NCBI GenBank assembly: GCA_963715745.1
Contig: OY970271.1
Location: 1,860,001-1,924,000 of the forward strand
Reading direction: 5' to 3'
DNA: 64,000 nt
Source of the DNA: CAWGJF01 sp963715745
GTDB lineage: Bacteria; Bacteroidota; Ignavibacteria; Ignavibacteriales; Ignavibacteriaceae
The notes beneath the pieces were generated by a model, which ran no database searches, was not told the DNA's origin, and saw only the letters and a program-made list of their open reading frames with translations. The position numbers were made by a program, and so were the translations under genes. Positions 17,459 through 27,650 of the stretch are shown piece by piece (within the stretch, counting starts at the first letter, position 1; each line of letters opens with the position of its first letter).

Positions 17459-18706
17459 TTAATTCAGTACTTCATTTTTACCAATAACAACAATTCCTGA
17501 TTCGGTAACAGTGAATTTATTTTTGTCACCTTCAAGATCAAATCCAATTTCGTATCCTTCCGGAATAATAACATTTTTGTCAATAATTGCTCTCCTGATT
17601 CTAGCGTGACGACCAACATTACAGTTATTCATTATTATTGAATCAGTTACATAAGAAAAACTGTTTATTCTTACATTAGGACCTATTAGTGATCTTTCTA
17701 CGAGTCCTCCAGATATTATAGAACCATCACAGAGCAAAGAATTTAATGATCTTCCTACACGTTCTCCTTCATGCGAAACAGTTTTTGCCGGGGGATGCTG
17801 ATACTGATAGGTTCTTATTGGCCAATTTAAATCATAAAGGTTAAAGTCCGGCGAAACACTTATTAGGTTCATACTAGAGTCATAATAACTATCAATTGTT
17901 CCTATATCCTTCCAGTATGGCTTTGATTTTTTATTCTCATCCTGGAATCTATATGCATGTACATTCATGTTAGCACTTACCATAAAAGGTAAAACATCAT
18001 TTCCAAAATCGTGACTTTGAAGTTTATGTTCATCCATTACTTTAAATACATCTCTAAGTACTTTAGCATTAAAAACATAAATCCCCATATTTACAAAACA
18101 ATGATCAGGGTCATCGGGGATTGTCGGTGGATTATCAGGTTTTTCAATAAATGAAGTTACTTTGTATTTATTATCAACCCCAACAATTCCAAAACGATTT
18201 GCTTCTTCTTTGAGTACTTCGATACAGGCAATGGAAACGTCTGCTTTTTTATCTGTATGATATTGAAGTAATTTCAGGTAGTCCATTTTGTAAATATGGT
18301 CGCCTCCAAGAATGAGCACCCATTTTGCTTTATCTTCGTTGCTGAAAAGATTAATATTCTGGTATATTGCATTAGCGGTTCCAAGATACCAATCGTTATT
18401 TAATTTTCTCTGCGGTGGAACAGAATAAATAAATTCACCAAGTTCTGGATTGAAAATACTCCATGCTTCATATAAATGCTGATTTAACGATTCAGATTTA
18501 TACTGTGTTAAAACATAAATTCTTCTTAAGCCGGAATTAAGGCAGTTTGATAGAGCAAAATCTACTATTCTGTATTTGCCTCCAAATGGTACTGATGGTT
18601 TGCTTCTGATTTTTGTGAGAGGAAATAATCTTTCCCCCTGACCACCTGCTAAAAGCATAGACACTGTGTCTCTTAAAATTGAAGAACCCGGAAGACTCAT
18701 AAACAA
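17459..18706 (-). CDS. glgC: Glucose-1-phosphate adenylyltransferase
   Basis: A 415-residue ADP-glucose pyrophosphorylase, making ADP-glucose for glycogen. The N-terminal nucleotidyltransferase domain has the signature LLAGGQGERLFPLTKIRSKP followed by VPFGGKYRIVDFALSNCLNSG, the glucose-1-phosphate loop SFIEKPD and ILGGDHIYKMDY. The C-terminal left-handed beta-helix carries hexapeptide repeats (LIGPNVRINSFSYVTDSIIM, NVGRHARIRRAIIDKNVIIP). The length is typical of a homotetrameric bacterial enzyme. No other glycogen gene lies in the window. The start MFMSLPGSS could also be the second Met. Confidence 0.95.
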   Translation of the reverse strand: MFMSLPGSSILRDTVSMLLAGGQGERLFPLTKIRSKPSVPFGGKYRIVDFALSNCLNSGLRRIYVLTQYKSESLNQHLYEAWSIFNPELGEFIYSVPPQRKLNNDWYLGTANAIYQNINLFSNEDKAKWVLILGGDHIYKMDYLKLLQYHTDKKADVSIACIEVLKEEANRFGIVGVDNKYKVTSFIEKPDNPPTIPDDPDHCFVNMGIYVFNAKVLRDVFKVMDEHKLQSHDFGNDVLPFMVSANMNVHAYRFQDENKKSKPYWKDIGTIDSYYDSSMNLISVSPDFNLYDLNWPIRTYQYQHPPAKTVSHEGERVGRSLNSLLCDGSIISGGLVERSLIGPNVRINSFSYVTDSIIMNNCNVGRHARIRRAIIDKNVIIPEGYEIGFDLEGDKNKFTVTESGIVVIGKNEVLN

Positions 18707-18835
18707 TCTCTTATCTTTCTTTTAAAAGATATATAAATATGATTTGATTGGCAATTTAACTTATCGTTAATTGTTATATATGATTTTCATTTATATTAAA
18801 AACCAATCGGTAAATTTTTCGTCAGTATTTATATT

Positions 18836-20563
18836 ATGATAAAAAATTCAACAAAATTCAAATACACTTTTATAATCTTATTTCCAATTATTATTTCTGT
18901 AGTACTACTTGCTGTGAGCTACAAAGTTTTAAATTCAGGAATAAAATTATATAAAAAAGCAGAACCAGTTGTACAAACTTATATTCACGGCTCGCCATTA
19001 TCTTTAAATGAAGATGATGAAACATACATTTCAGATAATCAACGTCAAATAGATATTTTACATTATGATCTGTCATTTGACTTACATCCAGAAACTAAAT
19101 CATTCGATGCTTCAGCAATTATAAAAGCAAAAATTAGAAAAGAACTGAAACAGATAGATTTAAACTTTTATGACAACTTTGATATTACTTTAGTCCAGTT
19201 AAATGGAAAGGAAGTTCCGTTTATAAATAAGGAAAAAAGGTTGACAATTTCTCCCGATAGTGTCTCAACTGATACTTTTTACATTCGAATTGACTATAGT
19301 GGTAAGCCGGTCAGTGCAGGATTAGCTGGATTTGTATTTGGAGAAATTAATAAAAAATCTCTTATTTATACTTTAAGCGAACCTACTTCAGCTTCTTCCT
19401 GGTTTCCTTGTAATGATTTTCCTAATGATAAAGCTCTGCTTGATATCCATATCACTAATGATTCATCTGATGTATCGGTATCAAATGGTAAGTTGATTTC
19501 AGTAAAAACTGAAGGGGACAGGCGTACTTACAATTGGCAAACTGTTTATCCCATTTCAACTTACCTTATTTGTGTTTATTCTTCAGAGTATACGGAATTC
19601 AATGACTATTATGTAAGTATTAATCAGCAAGATACAATGCAAATATATTATTTCGTTTTGCCAGACAAAGTGAATGAGGCAAAATTTGATTTCAAGGATC
19701 ACCCGCAAATGCTCCGTATATTTTCCAGAATGTTTGGAGAGTATCCTTTTATAAAAGAAAAGTATGGTGTGGCTGAATTTCTATGGTATATGGGAGCAAT
19801 GGAAAATCAAACGATTACAGGCGTTCCACCTAATATAATTAACGGCAAAGGATTTAATGAGGATATCTTAGTCCACGAATTAGCACATCATTGGTGGGGT
19901 GATGCGATTGGACTTAAGTACTGGAAAGATATATGGTTAAATGAAGGTTTTGCAACCTATTCGGAAGCACTTTACTTTGAAGCTGAGTCGGGAAAATCAG
20001 CATTAATATCCACAATGCTGGCAAAGAAGCAATCCAGCTTTCCCAGAACATTAGCAGATCCCGGAAGATTTTTGTTTACCTCCACTGTATATAATAAGGG
20101 AGCATGGCTTCTTCATATGCTCCGATTTGAAATAGGTGATTCTGCATTTTTTAATTCTTTAAAAGGGTATTATCAGAACTATAAATATTCAAATGCGTCA
20201 ACTGAAGATTTTATTAGAATTTGTGAGAATGAATCTGGCAAAAACCTTAATTCTTTTTTTAATCAGTGGTTAAACGGGCATGATTATATAAATTTTGAAT
20301 ATTCCTGGAAAAAGGATGCAGAAAAATCAAATAGTAAAGTTTATTTGACAATAATTCAGGAACAGGATGAAAATTCATGTTATTCATTTCCAATTGAGGT
20401 TGAAGTAAGATTTGATTCAACAAGTACAAAAAGATTTATGTTTCAGGTAAACAAAAAAAATTCGGTTTTTCAGTTTGAAGTGAACCAAAAACCAATTGAT
20501 ATCACCTTAGACCCTGACAGTTGGTTACTAGCCAATATCAGGAAATCACATCCTGAGGAATGA
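18836..20563 (+). CDS. Membrane-anchored M1-family metallopeptidase
   Basis: A 575-residue zinc aminopeptidase-like protein. One N-terminal membrane segment (IILFPIIISVVLLAVSYKVL) should anchor it with the catalytic part outside the cytoplasm. The M1 fold starts with a beta-domain near residue 65. The exopeptidase motif GAMEN is present (YMGAMENQT). The zinc site is HELAH at residues 347-351, with the third ligand in LNEGFATYSEA, giving the HExxH-18-E pattern. It is monocistronic, divergent from glgC, with lpxH 65 bases downstream. Substrates are probably peptides taken up or turned over in the periplasm. Confidence 0.9.
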   Translation: MIKNSTKFKYTFIILFPIIISVVLLAVSYKVLNSGIKLYKKAEPVVQTYIHGSPLSLNEDDETYISDNQRQIDILHYDLSFDLHPETKSFDASAIIKAKIRKELKQIDLNFYDNFDITLVQLNGKEVPFINKEKRLTISPDSVSTDTFYIRIDYSGKPVSAGLAGFVFGEINKKSLIYTLSEPTSASSWFPCNDFPNDKALLDIHITNDSSDVSVSNGKLISVKTEGDRRTYNWQTVYPISTYLICVYSSEYTEFNDYYVSINQQDTMQIYYFVLPDKVNEAKFDFKDHPQMLRIFSRMFGEYPFIKEKYGVAEFLWYMGAMENQTITGVPPNIINGKGFNEDILVHELAHHWWGDAIGLKYWKDIWLNEGFATYSEALYFEAESGKSALISTMLAKKQSSFPRTLADPGRFLFTSTVYNKGAWLLHMLRFEIGDSAFFNSLKGYYQNYKYSNASTEDFIRICENESGKNLNSFFNQWLNGHDYINFEYSWKKDAEKSNSKVYLTIIQEQDENSCYSFPIEVEVRFDSTSTKRFMFQVNKKNSVFQFEVNQKPIDITLDPDSWLLANIRKSHPEE

Positions 20564-20628
20564 ATATATTTTATTTAAACCCTTTAATAGCTACTTTTGG
20601 TTATCAAATTTAAGAAGTGTGAAAGTTT

Positions 20629-21354
20629 GTGGGTTCAAAATATTTTTTTATTTCTGATTTACATCTGGGTCTTCAATCAAAAGAAATAGAGAATGCAAAA
20701 GAAAGATTGCTGGTAAAATTTCTTGAATTTGCACAAACAAATTGTGATGAATTATTTATTGTTGGGGATCTTTTTGATTATTGGTTCGAATATAAAAGAG
20801 TTTATCAAAAAGGATTTTTCAGAACTCTGACAGCACTTCAGGATTTGGTGGAGAAGGGCATTGTTGTTCATTATTTTATTGGAAATCATGATTTTCTGCA
20901 TCGTGATTTTTTTGAAAAAGAAATAGGTGTAAAACTTTATGAGGACCCAATTTCAGTAAAACTAAATGAAAAGAAATTTTTTATTGGTCACGGTGATGGT
21001 TTGGTAAAAAATGACTCTGGTTATAGAATTCTGAAGTTTGTTCTTCGGAATAAAATTACGCAGAAATTATATTCATTAATTCATCCTGATCTCGGTATAA
21101 GTCTCGCAAGCAGAACAAGTAAAACCAGCCGGGACTATACTACTAAAAAAGATTATGGTGAGGTAGATGGATTGTACGATGCCGCTAAAAGTAAAATTGA
21201 TGAAGGATTTGATTTTGTATTGTTTGGTCATCTTCATAAACAAATATTTCAGAAATATAAAAACGGAATTTATATTAATCTTGGTTCCTGGCTGGATAAA
21301 CCGTGTTACGGTAGTTTTATAGGGAACGAGTTTAAAATTATAGACTGGAATTAG
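20629..21354 (+). CDS. lpxH: UDP-2,3-diacylglucosamine diphosphatase-like phosphoesterase
   Basis: A 241-residue calcineurin-like metallophosphoesterase with the full motif set: FISDLHLG, VGDLFDYWFEY, FIGNHDFLHRD, FIGHGDG and LFGHLHKQIF. FDYWFEY together with these motifs is typical of LpxH, which hydrolyses UDP-2,3-diacylglucosamine to lipid X in lipid A synthesis at the inner membrane. The start is GTG at 20629; no ATG is near. It ends one base before the PBP1A start, so the two are co-translated envelope genes. An LpxH-like phosphatase of other specificity is possible. Confidence 0.85.
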   Translation: MGSKYFFISDLHLGLQSKEIENAKERLLVKFLEFAQTNCDELFIVGDLFDYWFEYKRVYQKGFFRTLTALQDLVEKGIVVHYFIGNHDFLHRDFFEKEIGVKLYEDPISVKLNEKKFFIGHGDGLVKNDSGYRILKFVLRNKITQKLYSLIHPDLGISLASRTSKTSRDYTTKKDYGEVDGLYDAAKSKIDEGFDFVLFGHLHKQIFQKYKNGIYINLGSWLDKPCYGSFIGNEFKIIDWN

Positions 21355-21355
21355 T

Positions 21356-23638
21356 ATGGCTAAAAGAAATATTTCGGATGCAGAATATCAAAAATATTTT
21401 AATGATTCTGAACACAGAAATGGAATTAGAAGAAAGGCAAAAAAGAAAAAATTGAACTGGTGGATTATTTCATCAATTATCCTTTTTCTGTTTATTGCAT
21501 TTATAATTTTTATCTATAGTGGACTTCCGTCTATTCAGGAATTAGAAAACCCTAAACCTCAGTTAGCCAGCAAAGTTTTTTCTGCTGATGGTGAGTTTAT
21601 TGGTCAATTCTATATTGAAAATAGAATTGAAACCGATTATGATAGCTTGCCTCCTTATTTAGTTGAAGCATTAATTGCAACAGAAGACCGAAAGTTTTAT
21701 GATCATTGGGGTGTAGATTTACCGAGATTTTTTAAAGCAATGGTTAAAAATGTATTTTCACTTTCATTAAAGGAAGGTGCTAGTACAATTACTCAACAGC
21801 TTGCAAGAAATCTTTATGATTTAAAATCTCAAAGAGAAAACCAGTTTGATAAAGCAATCAGAAAAATAAGAGAATGGTTTACTGCAGTTCAGATTGAAAA
21901 GAATTTCACTAAAAATGAAATTATTGAGTTATATCTGAATGTTTCGTATTTCGGAAAAAGTGCTTATGGAATTGAAGCTGCTTCACGCATTTATTTCAAT
22001 AAAAAAGCCAGTGAACTTACTTTACCTGAAGCAGCTGTTTTTATTGCTCTACTAAAATCTCCTCGTGACTATGATCCGGTAAGCAACTATGATAATTCCA
22101 TAGCAAGGAGAAATCTTGTAATGCATAATATGGTAGTAACCGGAATGCTTGACGAAAAGAAATATGAAAAGTTAAAAGAAGAACCTATACCACTTGCTTC
22201 TGAAAAACCAAGCGTTATGAAATCAGATGCACCTTATTTTTTAGAATATGTGAGACAGCAGCTTTCAAAAATGGCTGATAAATATGGATATGATCTCTAC
22301 AGAGATGGATTGAATATTTACACTACACTTGATTCAAGAATGCAGAAAATTGCAAATGATGTTTCTGCTAAACATTTGGAAGAATACCAGACACTTTTTG
22401 AAAAGAACTGGAGCTGGAAAAAAAATAAAACTCTTTTAACTGATCTTTTAGAAGAAGCGGTTAGAAGGACATCAAAATATAAATCAGCAGAAACCACTGA
22501 AGCAAAAGCTCTTATTATGAATGAGCTTAAAAAAGATGAACATTTTGTTGATTCAATAAAAACTGCTGTTACAAAAATTGAAGAAGGGTTTGTAGTATTA
22601 GATCCGTTTACAGGATATATCAAAGCTCTTGTCGGTGGATCAAATTTAAAATTTGGACGAGGATTAAATCATGTTACTGGAATTAAAAGACAACCTGGTT
22701 CGGCTTTCAAACCATTTGTTTACACTACTGCAATTGAAAATGGTTATTTTCCTGCCTACACATTGTTAAATCAGAAGTTTGATTACAAAGGATGGCAGCC
22801 TGAAAATTCAAATTTTGAATACAGTGGTTATGAAACTTTAAGATGGGGCTTGACTCATTCTATTAATGTAATTACGGGAAGAATGACTATTTCAGATATT
22901 GCACCTCCAAGGCAGGTCGTTAAGATTGCTCAAAGGATGGGAATTGAATCAAAACTAGATGCAGTTCCATCAATTGCACTTGGAACTTCTGAAATTTCTC
23001 CATTGGAGATTACCTCTGCATTTGGAACTTTTGTTAACAGTGGTGTGCACGTAAATCCAATTTCGATTCTGAAAATTGAAGATAAAAACGGAATTCTTAT
23101 TGATCAATTCACACCTGAACACGTACAATCAATTAGTAAGGAAACAGCTTCAATTATGGTTAACATGATGGAAGATGTTGTTGAATCGGGAACAGGTATG
23201 GGTGTAAGAAAATATTTTCAGTATCCTGCAGCAGGAAAAACCGGAACAACGCAAAACTTTTCAGATGCCTGGTTTGTTGGTTTTACTCCTGAGCTAGTTG
23301 CAGGTGTTTGGGTCGGATTTGATGACCACAGAGTTAAATTTACTAACTGGTATGGACAGGGTGCAAAAGCAGCGCTTCCAATTTGGGCGATGTTTATGGA
23401 AGCAACATACAAACAGTTGAAAATTCCAGTAAATTATTTTGAACTTTCTGCAGGAGTCGACTCGGTTTCTTTTTGTAAGGAAACAATGGATCTGGGCGAT
23501 ACAAGGCTAGCAACAAATTATTGTCCTGATGTTGTAACTGATATAATAAACATGAAACATTTGCCTCCTAAATGTGAGCTGCACTCTGATAGTAATAAAA
23601 TCATTCGCGAAGACAGGCAAGGAGATTCAGGCTGGTGA
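21356..23638 (+). CDS. mrcA: Penicillin-binding protein 1A (transglycosylase/transpeptidase)
   Basis: A 760-residue class A penicillin-binding protein. A basic cytoplasmic tail precedes one membrane helix (IISSIILFLFIAFIIFIYS). The glycosyltransferase family 51 domain has IATEDRKFYDHWGVD and GASTITQQLARNL. The transpeptidase domain has the nucleophile Ser449 in PGSAFKPF, the SxN motif in HSINVIT and the KTG triad in GKTGTTQNFSDAWFVG. It polymerises and cross-links peptidoglycan in the periplasm. Its start is one base after lpxH stops. The C-terminal tail contains three cysteines (SFCKET, NYCPDV, PKCELH), possibly a disulfide. Confidence 0.93.
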   Translation: MAKRNISDAEYQKYFNDSEHRNGIRRKAKKKKLNWWIISSIILFLFIAFIIFIYSGLPSIQELENPKPQLASKVFSADGEFIGQFYIENRIETDYDSLPPYLVEALIATEDRKFYDHWGVDLPRFFKAMVKNVFSLSLKEGASTITQQLARNLYDLKSQRENQFDKAIRKIREWFTAVQIEKNFTKNEIIELYLNVSYFGKSAYGIEAASRIYFNKKASELTLPEAAVFIALLKSPRDYDPVSNYDNSIARRNLVMHNMVVTGMLDEKKYEKLKEEPIPLASEKPSVMKSDAPYFLEYVRQQLSKMADKYGYDLYRDGLNIYTTLDSRMQKIANDVSAKHLEEYQTLFEKNWSWKKNKTLLTDLLEEAVRRTSKYKSAETTEAKALIMNELKKDEHFVDSIKTAVTKIEEGFVVLDPFTGYIKALVGGSNLKFGRGLNHVTGIKRQPGSAFKPFVYTTAIENGYFPAYTLLNQKFDYKGWQPENSNFEYSGYETLRWGLTHSINVITGRMTISDIAPPRQVVKIAQRMGIESKLDAVPSIALGTSEISPLEITSAFGTFVNSGVHVNPISILKIEDKNGILIDQFTPEHVQSISKETASIMVNMMEDVVESGTGMGVRKYFQYPAAGKTGTTQNFSDAWFVGFTPELVAGVWVGFDDHRVKFTNWYGQGAKAALPIWAMFMEATYKQLKIPVNYFELSAGVDSVSFCKETMDLGDTRLATNYCPDVVTDIINMKHLPPKCELHSDSNKIIREDRQGDSGW

Positions 23639-23746
23639 AAGATTAATTGAAAATTTTCAACGAATAATGAATAATTTTTAGAACAGAAGGTTTAATAATT
23701 TTGGTAAACATTTTTAATTATTAATTTTACATTATACATTATTTAA

Positions 23747-23830
23747 GCCCGGATGGTGAAATTGGTATACACGCTAGCTTCAGGAGCTAGTTGGCGCAAG
23801 CCAGTGCAGGTTCAAGTCCTGTTCCGGGCA
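23747..23830 (+). tRNA. tRNA-Leu (anticodon CAG)
   Basis: The cloverleaf folds with a seven-base acceptor (GCCCGGA pairing with TCCGGGC), the anticodon stem-loop CTAGCTTCAGGAGCTAG with CAG in the loop, a long class II variable arm and a T loop within GGTTCAAGTCC. The discriminator base is A, as expected for leucine. The CCA end is not encoded. The D arm reads TGGTGAAATTGGTATACACG. Confidence 0.95.
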
Positions 23831-24130
23831 CTAAATGACTTGGTGAAATTCCAAGCTACTCATCTCAGATTTTATTTGATTAATTCAGAATTAAATTAAA
23901 TCGACGTCAAAAAATATTTTCCATTAAAATTTTTCAAACTGAATATTAGAAATTGCTACAGGAAAATATTAGACTTTTCATCAATAATTATTTATTTTTA
24001 TTCCAAATTAAAAGGTTTTAAATTAGTGGCATATATATTGTTAAAATACGATATTTAGCTCTGGAATTATTTCATCTTTTATATAATCAAATTTAAATAA
24101 GCGAATATAATAACAACTTATGGTGGTCAA
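23831..24130. other. Intergenic region without recognised gene
   Basis: About 300 AT-rich bases lie between tRNA-Leu and the OmpA gene. No open frame with a ribosome binding site and no hairpin terminator was found. It presumably holds the promoter for the OmpA gene, but no element could be placed with confidence. Confidence 0.4.
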
Positions 24131-25675
24131 ATGAAAAAGTTATACTTTCTAATTATTTCATTTCTGGTTATTCAAACTTCCTCCTTTGCTCAGTTCAATG
24201 ATTATTCTGTGAAGTTTGGAGTTCAGTTTAACGGATTATTACCTGATACCGAGTTTGATAAAGATCTTAAACCAACTGATGCCGATTTTAAATTTTCATA
24301 TTTAGCCCGGGGCTATGTTAGATTTGAATTTTTCACACCTGTAATTGAAACAGAAGTTGGTGCAGGCTTTGGAAGATTGGCTGGAGTAGATTTTAGTAAA
24401 AATAATTGGTGGACTTATGTAATTCCATTGGATTTAAGATTTATCCTTAGTCCTTTCACAATGGATATATGGAATCCTTATGCATATGGTGGTGTGGGTG
24501 CTTTGAACTATAATAATGACAAGCAACCTCTTAACAAACCTGCAAATTCAGATCAAAAGGGATGGACAACAATGTTCCCTGTTGGCGGCGGTGTTGAAAT
24601 TGCATTATCAGATGCTTTACTTCTTAATATTTCCGGTGGATATACTTTTACTCTCACAGATGCTTTAAATGGTTATGATAACAGAAAAATTAATTCTGAT
24701 TTTAGTCGGGACGGATACTACAACCTTGGTTTAGGATTGATATTTGTAAATGGAAGCGATGCTTCGGATGATGATAAAGATGGATTAATAAAACGTGATG
24801 AAAAAGAAATCGGAACTGATCCGAATAACCCGGATTCAGATAAAGATGGATTAAAAGATGGTGAGGAAGTTACAGTTTATTATACGAATCCTCTCAAATC
24901 TGATTCTGATGCAGATGGATTAAAGGATGGCGAAGAAGTATTTAAGTATAAAACCAATCCAAATAAAATGGATTCTGATAATGATAAATTATCTGATGGT
25001 GATGAAGTTTTAAAATATAATACAGATCCATTAAAAGCAGATACAGACGGTGATGGACTTTCGGATGGTGAGGAAGTTCTAAATACAAACACAGATCCTA
25101 ATAATCCGGATTCTGATAACGATGGATTATCGGACGGCGATGAAGTTAAAATCTACAAAACTAATCCATTAAATCCGGATAGTGATGGTGATCATTTAAC
25201 TGATGCCGAAGAAGTTAACAGGTACAAAACTGATCCATTGAATCCTGATACTGATGGTGGGACAGTTGATGATTATACTGAAGTTAACCGTGGTACAAAT
25301 CCACTTGATCCTGAAGATGATGTAGTGAAAATTAATGTACCGATCGTACTTGAAGGAATTACGTTTGAAACAGGGAAAGCGGATATAACCCCCGAATCAG
25401 AAAAAATTCTTGAAGGTGCATTAAAGACACTACAGACTTACCCGGATATTATTGTTGAAATTTCCGGTCACACAGATGACGTTGGAAGCAATGCAAGCAA
25501 CCAGAAACTCTCACAAAGAAGAGCTGATTCTGTTCGTGCATGGTTGATTAGTAAAGGTGTAAGTCCTGATAGATTAATAGCCAAAGGTTATGGTGAAGAG
25601 TATCCAAGAGTTCCGAACACTTCACCGGAAAACAGACGAATGAACAGAAGAATTGAATTCAAGAGAATTAAGTAA
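24131..25675 (+). CDS. OmpA-family outer-membrane protein with thrombospondin type 3 calcium repeats
   Basis: A 514-residue secreted protein with a signal peptide ending near SSFAQ. Residues 20-210 look like an eight-stranded outer-membrane barrel. About 215-400 hold a run of thrombospondin type 3 repeats of the form DSDxDGLxDGEEV, rich in Asp and expected to bind calcium. The C-terminal OmpA domain (about 405-514) has GITFETGKADITPES, ISGHTDDVGS, NQKLSQRRADSVRAWL and NRRMNRRIEF, which bind peptidoglycan. This is the common linker-bearing OmpA of Bacteroidota, tethering outer membrane to cell wall. It is followed by a strong terminator. Confidence 0.93.
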   Translation: MKKLYFLIISFLVIQTSSFAQFNDYSVKFGVQFNGLLPDTEFDKDLKPTDADFKFSYLARGYVRFEFFTPVIETEVGAGFGRLAGVDFSKNNWWTYVIPLDLRFILSPFTMDIWNPYAYGGVGALNYNNDKQPLNKPANSDQKGWTTMFPVGGGVEIALSDALLLNISGGYTFTLTDALNGYDNRKINSDFSRDGYYNLGLGLIFVNGSDASDDDKDGLIKRDEKEIGTDPNNPDSDKDGLKDGEEVTVYYTNPLKSDSDADGLKDGEEVFKYKTNPNKMDSDNDKLSDGDEVLKYNTDPLKADTDGDGLSDGEEVLNTNTDPNNPDSDNDGLSDGDEVKIYKTNPLNPDSDGDHLTDAEEVNRYKTDPLNPDTDGGTVDDYTEVNRGTNPLDPEDDVVKINVPIVLEGITFETGKADITPESEKILEGALKTLQTYPDIIVEISGHTDDVGSNASNQKLSQRRADSVRAWLISKGVSPDRLIAKGYGEEYPRVPNTSPENRRMNRRIEFKRIK

Positions 25676-25694
25676 AAGACAAAATAGCTAAACA

Positions 25695-25730
25695 AAAAAT
25701 GCCTCCGGTAACGGGGGCATTTTTGTTTTA
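25695..25730 (+). terminator. Intrinsic terminator after the OmpA gene
   Basis: The hairpin GCCTCCG-GTAA-CGGGGGC is followed by ATTTTTGTTTT on the plus strand. On the other strand it is preceded by an A run, so it can also end transcription of the convergent barrel gene. Confidence 0.85.
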
Positions 25731-26846
25731 AAATGCTTCGTTAAATGAAAGATAAAATTCAGATTTATATTTACTGAATCCGAAATCAATTCGGACTGAA
25801 ATTTTTTCTTTCGGAATCACCGAGCCTCGTATTCCAAACCCACCAGCAAATTTTAATTCATTCAAACTAAAATTATTTATTTTGTGAAAAGCTTCACCAA
25901 TTCCACCGAATACTGCTAAACCTATTCTCCAGAAAACAGGGAAACGGTATTCCCCCTGTAAATAGAAAGAATTATTTTCTCTGAATCTTCCATAATAAAT
26001 CCCTCTAAGATTATTTTCTCCACCGTAAGTTGGAAGAAGGTAAAATGGAACATTACCGTTTGTAAAATCAGTAAAAATCTGTGCTGCAAAAACATGTGTC
26101 GTATCCAAAATAGTAATGTCATAAAATTTTCTTAAATCAATTGTAAACCTGTTAAAGGAATAATCACTTCCTAGTAAACTTCTATAGAATGTTGATTTAA
26201 AATCTAAATACTCTCCTGAAGTAGTTGAAAATGAATTATCTCTTGAATCAAAATTTATATTTATTCCAAATCCTGAAACTATCCCCCCATTTTTCCCGGG
26301 AATATTTTCACTTGCTAATTTTCCATCCAATTCTGTTTTTAGAATATTATCATCTCTAAAATCATAACGGAAACCAGAATTTAATTTACCATTCCCAATT
26401 GTAAAAAATTTTCTAATCAGGTTTACTTCCAAACGAGTGTATTCAGGAGTGTAATCTTCCTTATTGCTCTCCAAGGTGTTGTTTCCAATTCCAAAAAATT
26501 GAAATGGAAATTTGGAATATGCAATGTCACCATAAAGTCTGTAAGTATCTTTTATGAAATAAAAATCATATTCTGATTTTATTGAAAACTGCTTTTTAGT
26601 TGTATAGTGAATATCAGTAAAAATATTTGATAATCTATTAACTTCTTCATTAGGATTCTCCAGATGAAAATATAAAAGTCCCGCAATTCCAAAACTCCAT
26701 TCAGTCTCAGGTGAATAACTTAAAAATGGAGTTCCAATAACACCAAATGTTCTTTCAGTATCAGTTGAATCATTTACTTGCTGAGAGAAGGATGAATTAA
26801 AAATGATATTTAAAATCAGAAATAAATATTGCAGCGTATGTTTCAT
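25728..26846 (-). CDS. Omp85/BamA-like outer-membrane barrel protein without POTRA domains
   Basis: A 372-residue protein with a signal peptide (LQYLFLILNIIFNSSFSQ). The body resembles the surface-antigen/BamA C-terminal barrel: it has GFGININFDSRDNSFSTTSGEYLDF, the typical strand before the barrel end, then GGENNLRGIYYGRFRENNSFYLQGEYRFP, with the RGxxxGRF-like L6 loop motif (RGIYYGRF). It ends in Phe (FNEAF), as needed for BAM recognition. No POTRA repeats precede the barrel, unlike true BamA or TamA. Such proteins are common in Bacteroidota; their cargo is not known. It converges on the OmpA gene. Confidence 0.78.
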   Translation of the reverse strand: MKHTLQYLFLILNIIFNSSFSQQVNDSTDTERTFGVIGTPFLSYSPETEWSFGIAGLLYFHLENPNEEVNRLSNIFTDIHYTTKKQFSIKSEYDFYFIKDTYRLYGDIAYSKFPFQFFGIGNNTLESNKEDYTPEYTRLEVNLIRKFFTIGNGKLNSGFRYDFRDDNILKTELDGKLASENIPGKNGGIVSGFGININFDSRDNSFSTTSGEYLDFKSTFYRSLLGSDYSFNRFTIDLRKFYDITILDTTHVFAAQIFTDFTNGNVPFYLLPTYGGENNLRGIYYGRFRENNSFYLQGEYRFPVFWRIGLAVFGGIGEAFHKINNFSLNELKFAGGFGIRGSVIPKEKISVRIDFGFSKYKSEFYLSFNEAF

Positions 26847-27009
26847 CTGATAATTTACAATCGTGTTTAATTAATGGCTGGTAAAAATACAAAAAGAAAA
26901 AAAATTTCGGAGATGAAAAAAGAAAGGAAGGGTTAAAATTTATTAAAATCTTTCCCCGGGTTTGTCAGATGTTAAAAATATGATAGTAAGAATCTTAAAC
27001 TAGCTATTA

Positions 27010-27393
27010 TTAATTCTGTAATGGATGAGCATTTTCTACTTTAGAATAATCAAAATCAAAACTTTTAACAGCCTCATCCACTGACGAATAAGTGTCAAAT
27101 ATTTTAAGAGTGCCGGATTTTTCCATTAAAGTTTGCATTACTGAAGTTGGCTCAACCAGCTTAATTTCACTGCCGCTTTTATTAAACTTCTTTTGTGACA
27201 CTACTAAAGCTCCTAAAAAGGTTGAATCCATAAATTCACATTCGCTTATATCAACAACAATCTTCGGGAACTTTTTAACGATATCTTCTTCCAGGATTTT
27301 CTTTAACTCAACTGCTTCTTTCCAGGTAGCACGACTTAAATTAACCTTTTCTATAATTACGTCTTTTACTACTTTTTTTTCAAAATCTTCCAT
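27010..27393 (-). CDS. STAS-domain protein (anti-anti-sigma factor type)
   Basis: A 127-residue single-domain STAS protein. The key phosphorylation-site region is SECEFMDSTFLGALVVSQKK, where the Ser in MDSTFLG matches the regulatory serine of SpoIIAA-like antagonists. KIVVDIS and KLVEPTSVMQTLMEKSG complete the fold. It would bind an anti-sigma factor or switch kinase when unphosphorylated. No kinase or phosphatase partner adjoins it. It may be involved in stress signalling. Confidence 0.85.
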   Translation of the reverse strand: MEDFEKKVVKDVIIEKVNLSRATWKEAVELKKILEEDIVKKFPKIVVDISECEFMDSTFLGALVVSQKKFNKSGSEIKLVEPTSVMQTLMEKSGTLKIFDTYSSVDEAVKSFDFDYSKVENAHPLQN

Positions 27394-27650
27394 TGTACCC
27401 TCACAACAAAATTATTATTCAAATTAAGTTTTTTCAAAATAGTTTAATACTTACTTCTGACTTTTACAATAACTATTCCAATTTGAATTTTACAAAGATC
27501 TTTCGATTCCTGAAAAAAAATAAAGGTTTGCATGCCTCAGTTTGGTAAAATGATTCAAAAGTGAATATTAAAAAAAATTGATATTGTATTCTAAAGGTAT
27601 TTAATATTGGGTATTTTATCAGATATAATAACAAAACTATTGGACGATTT

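Noticed and set aside
24760..25330. Regular short repeats in DNA, at first sight CRISPR-like or minisatellite
   Set aside because: They encode in-frame thrombospondin type 3 calcium repeats of the OmpA protein; unit spacing and sequence vary and there are no spacers.
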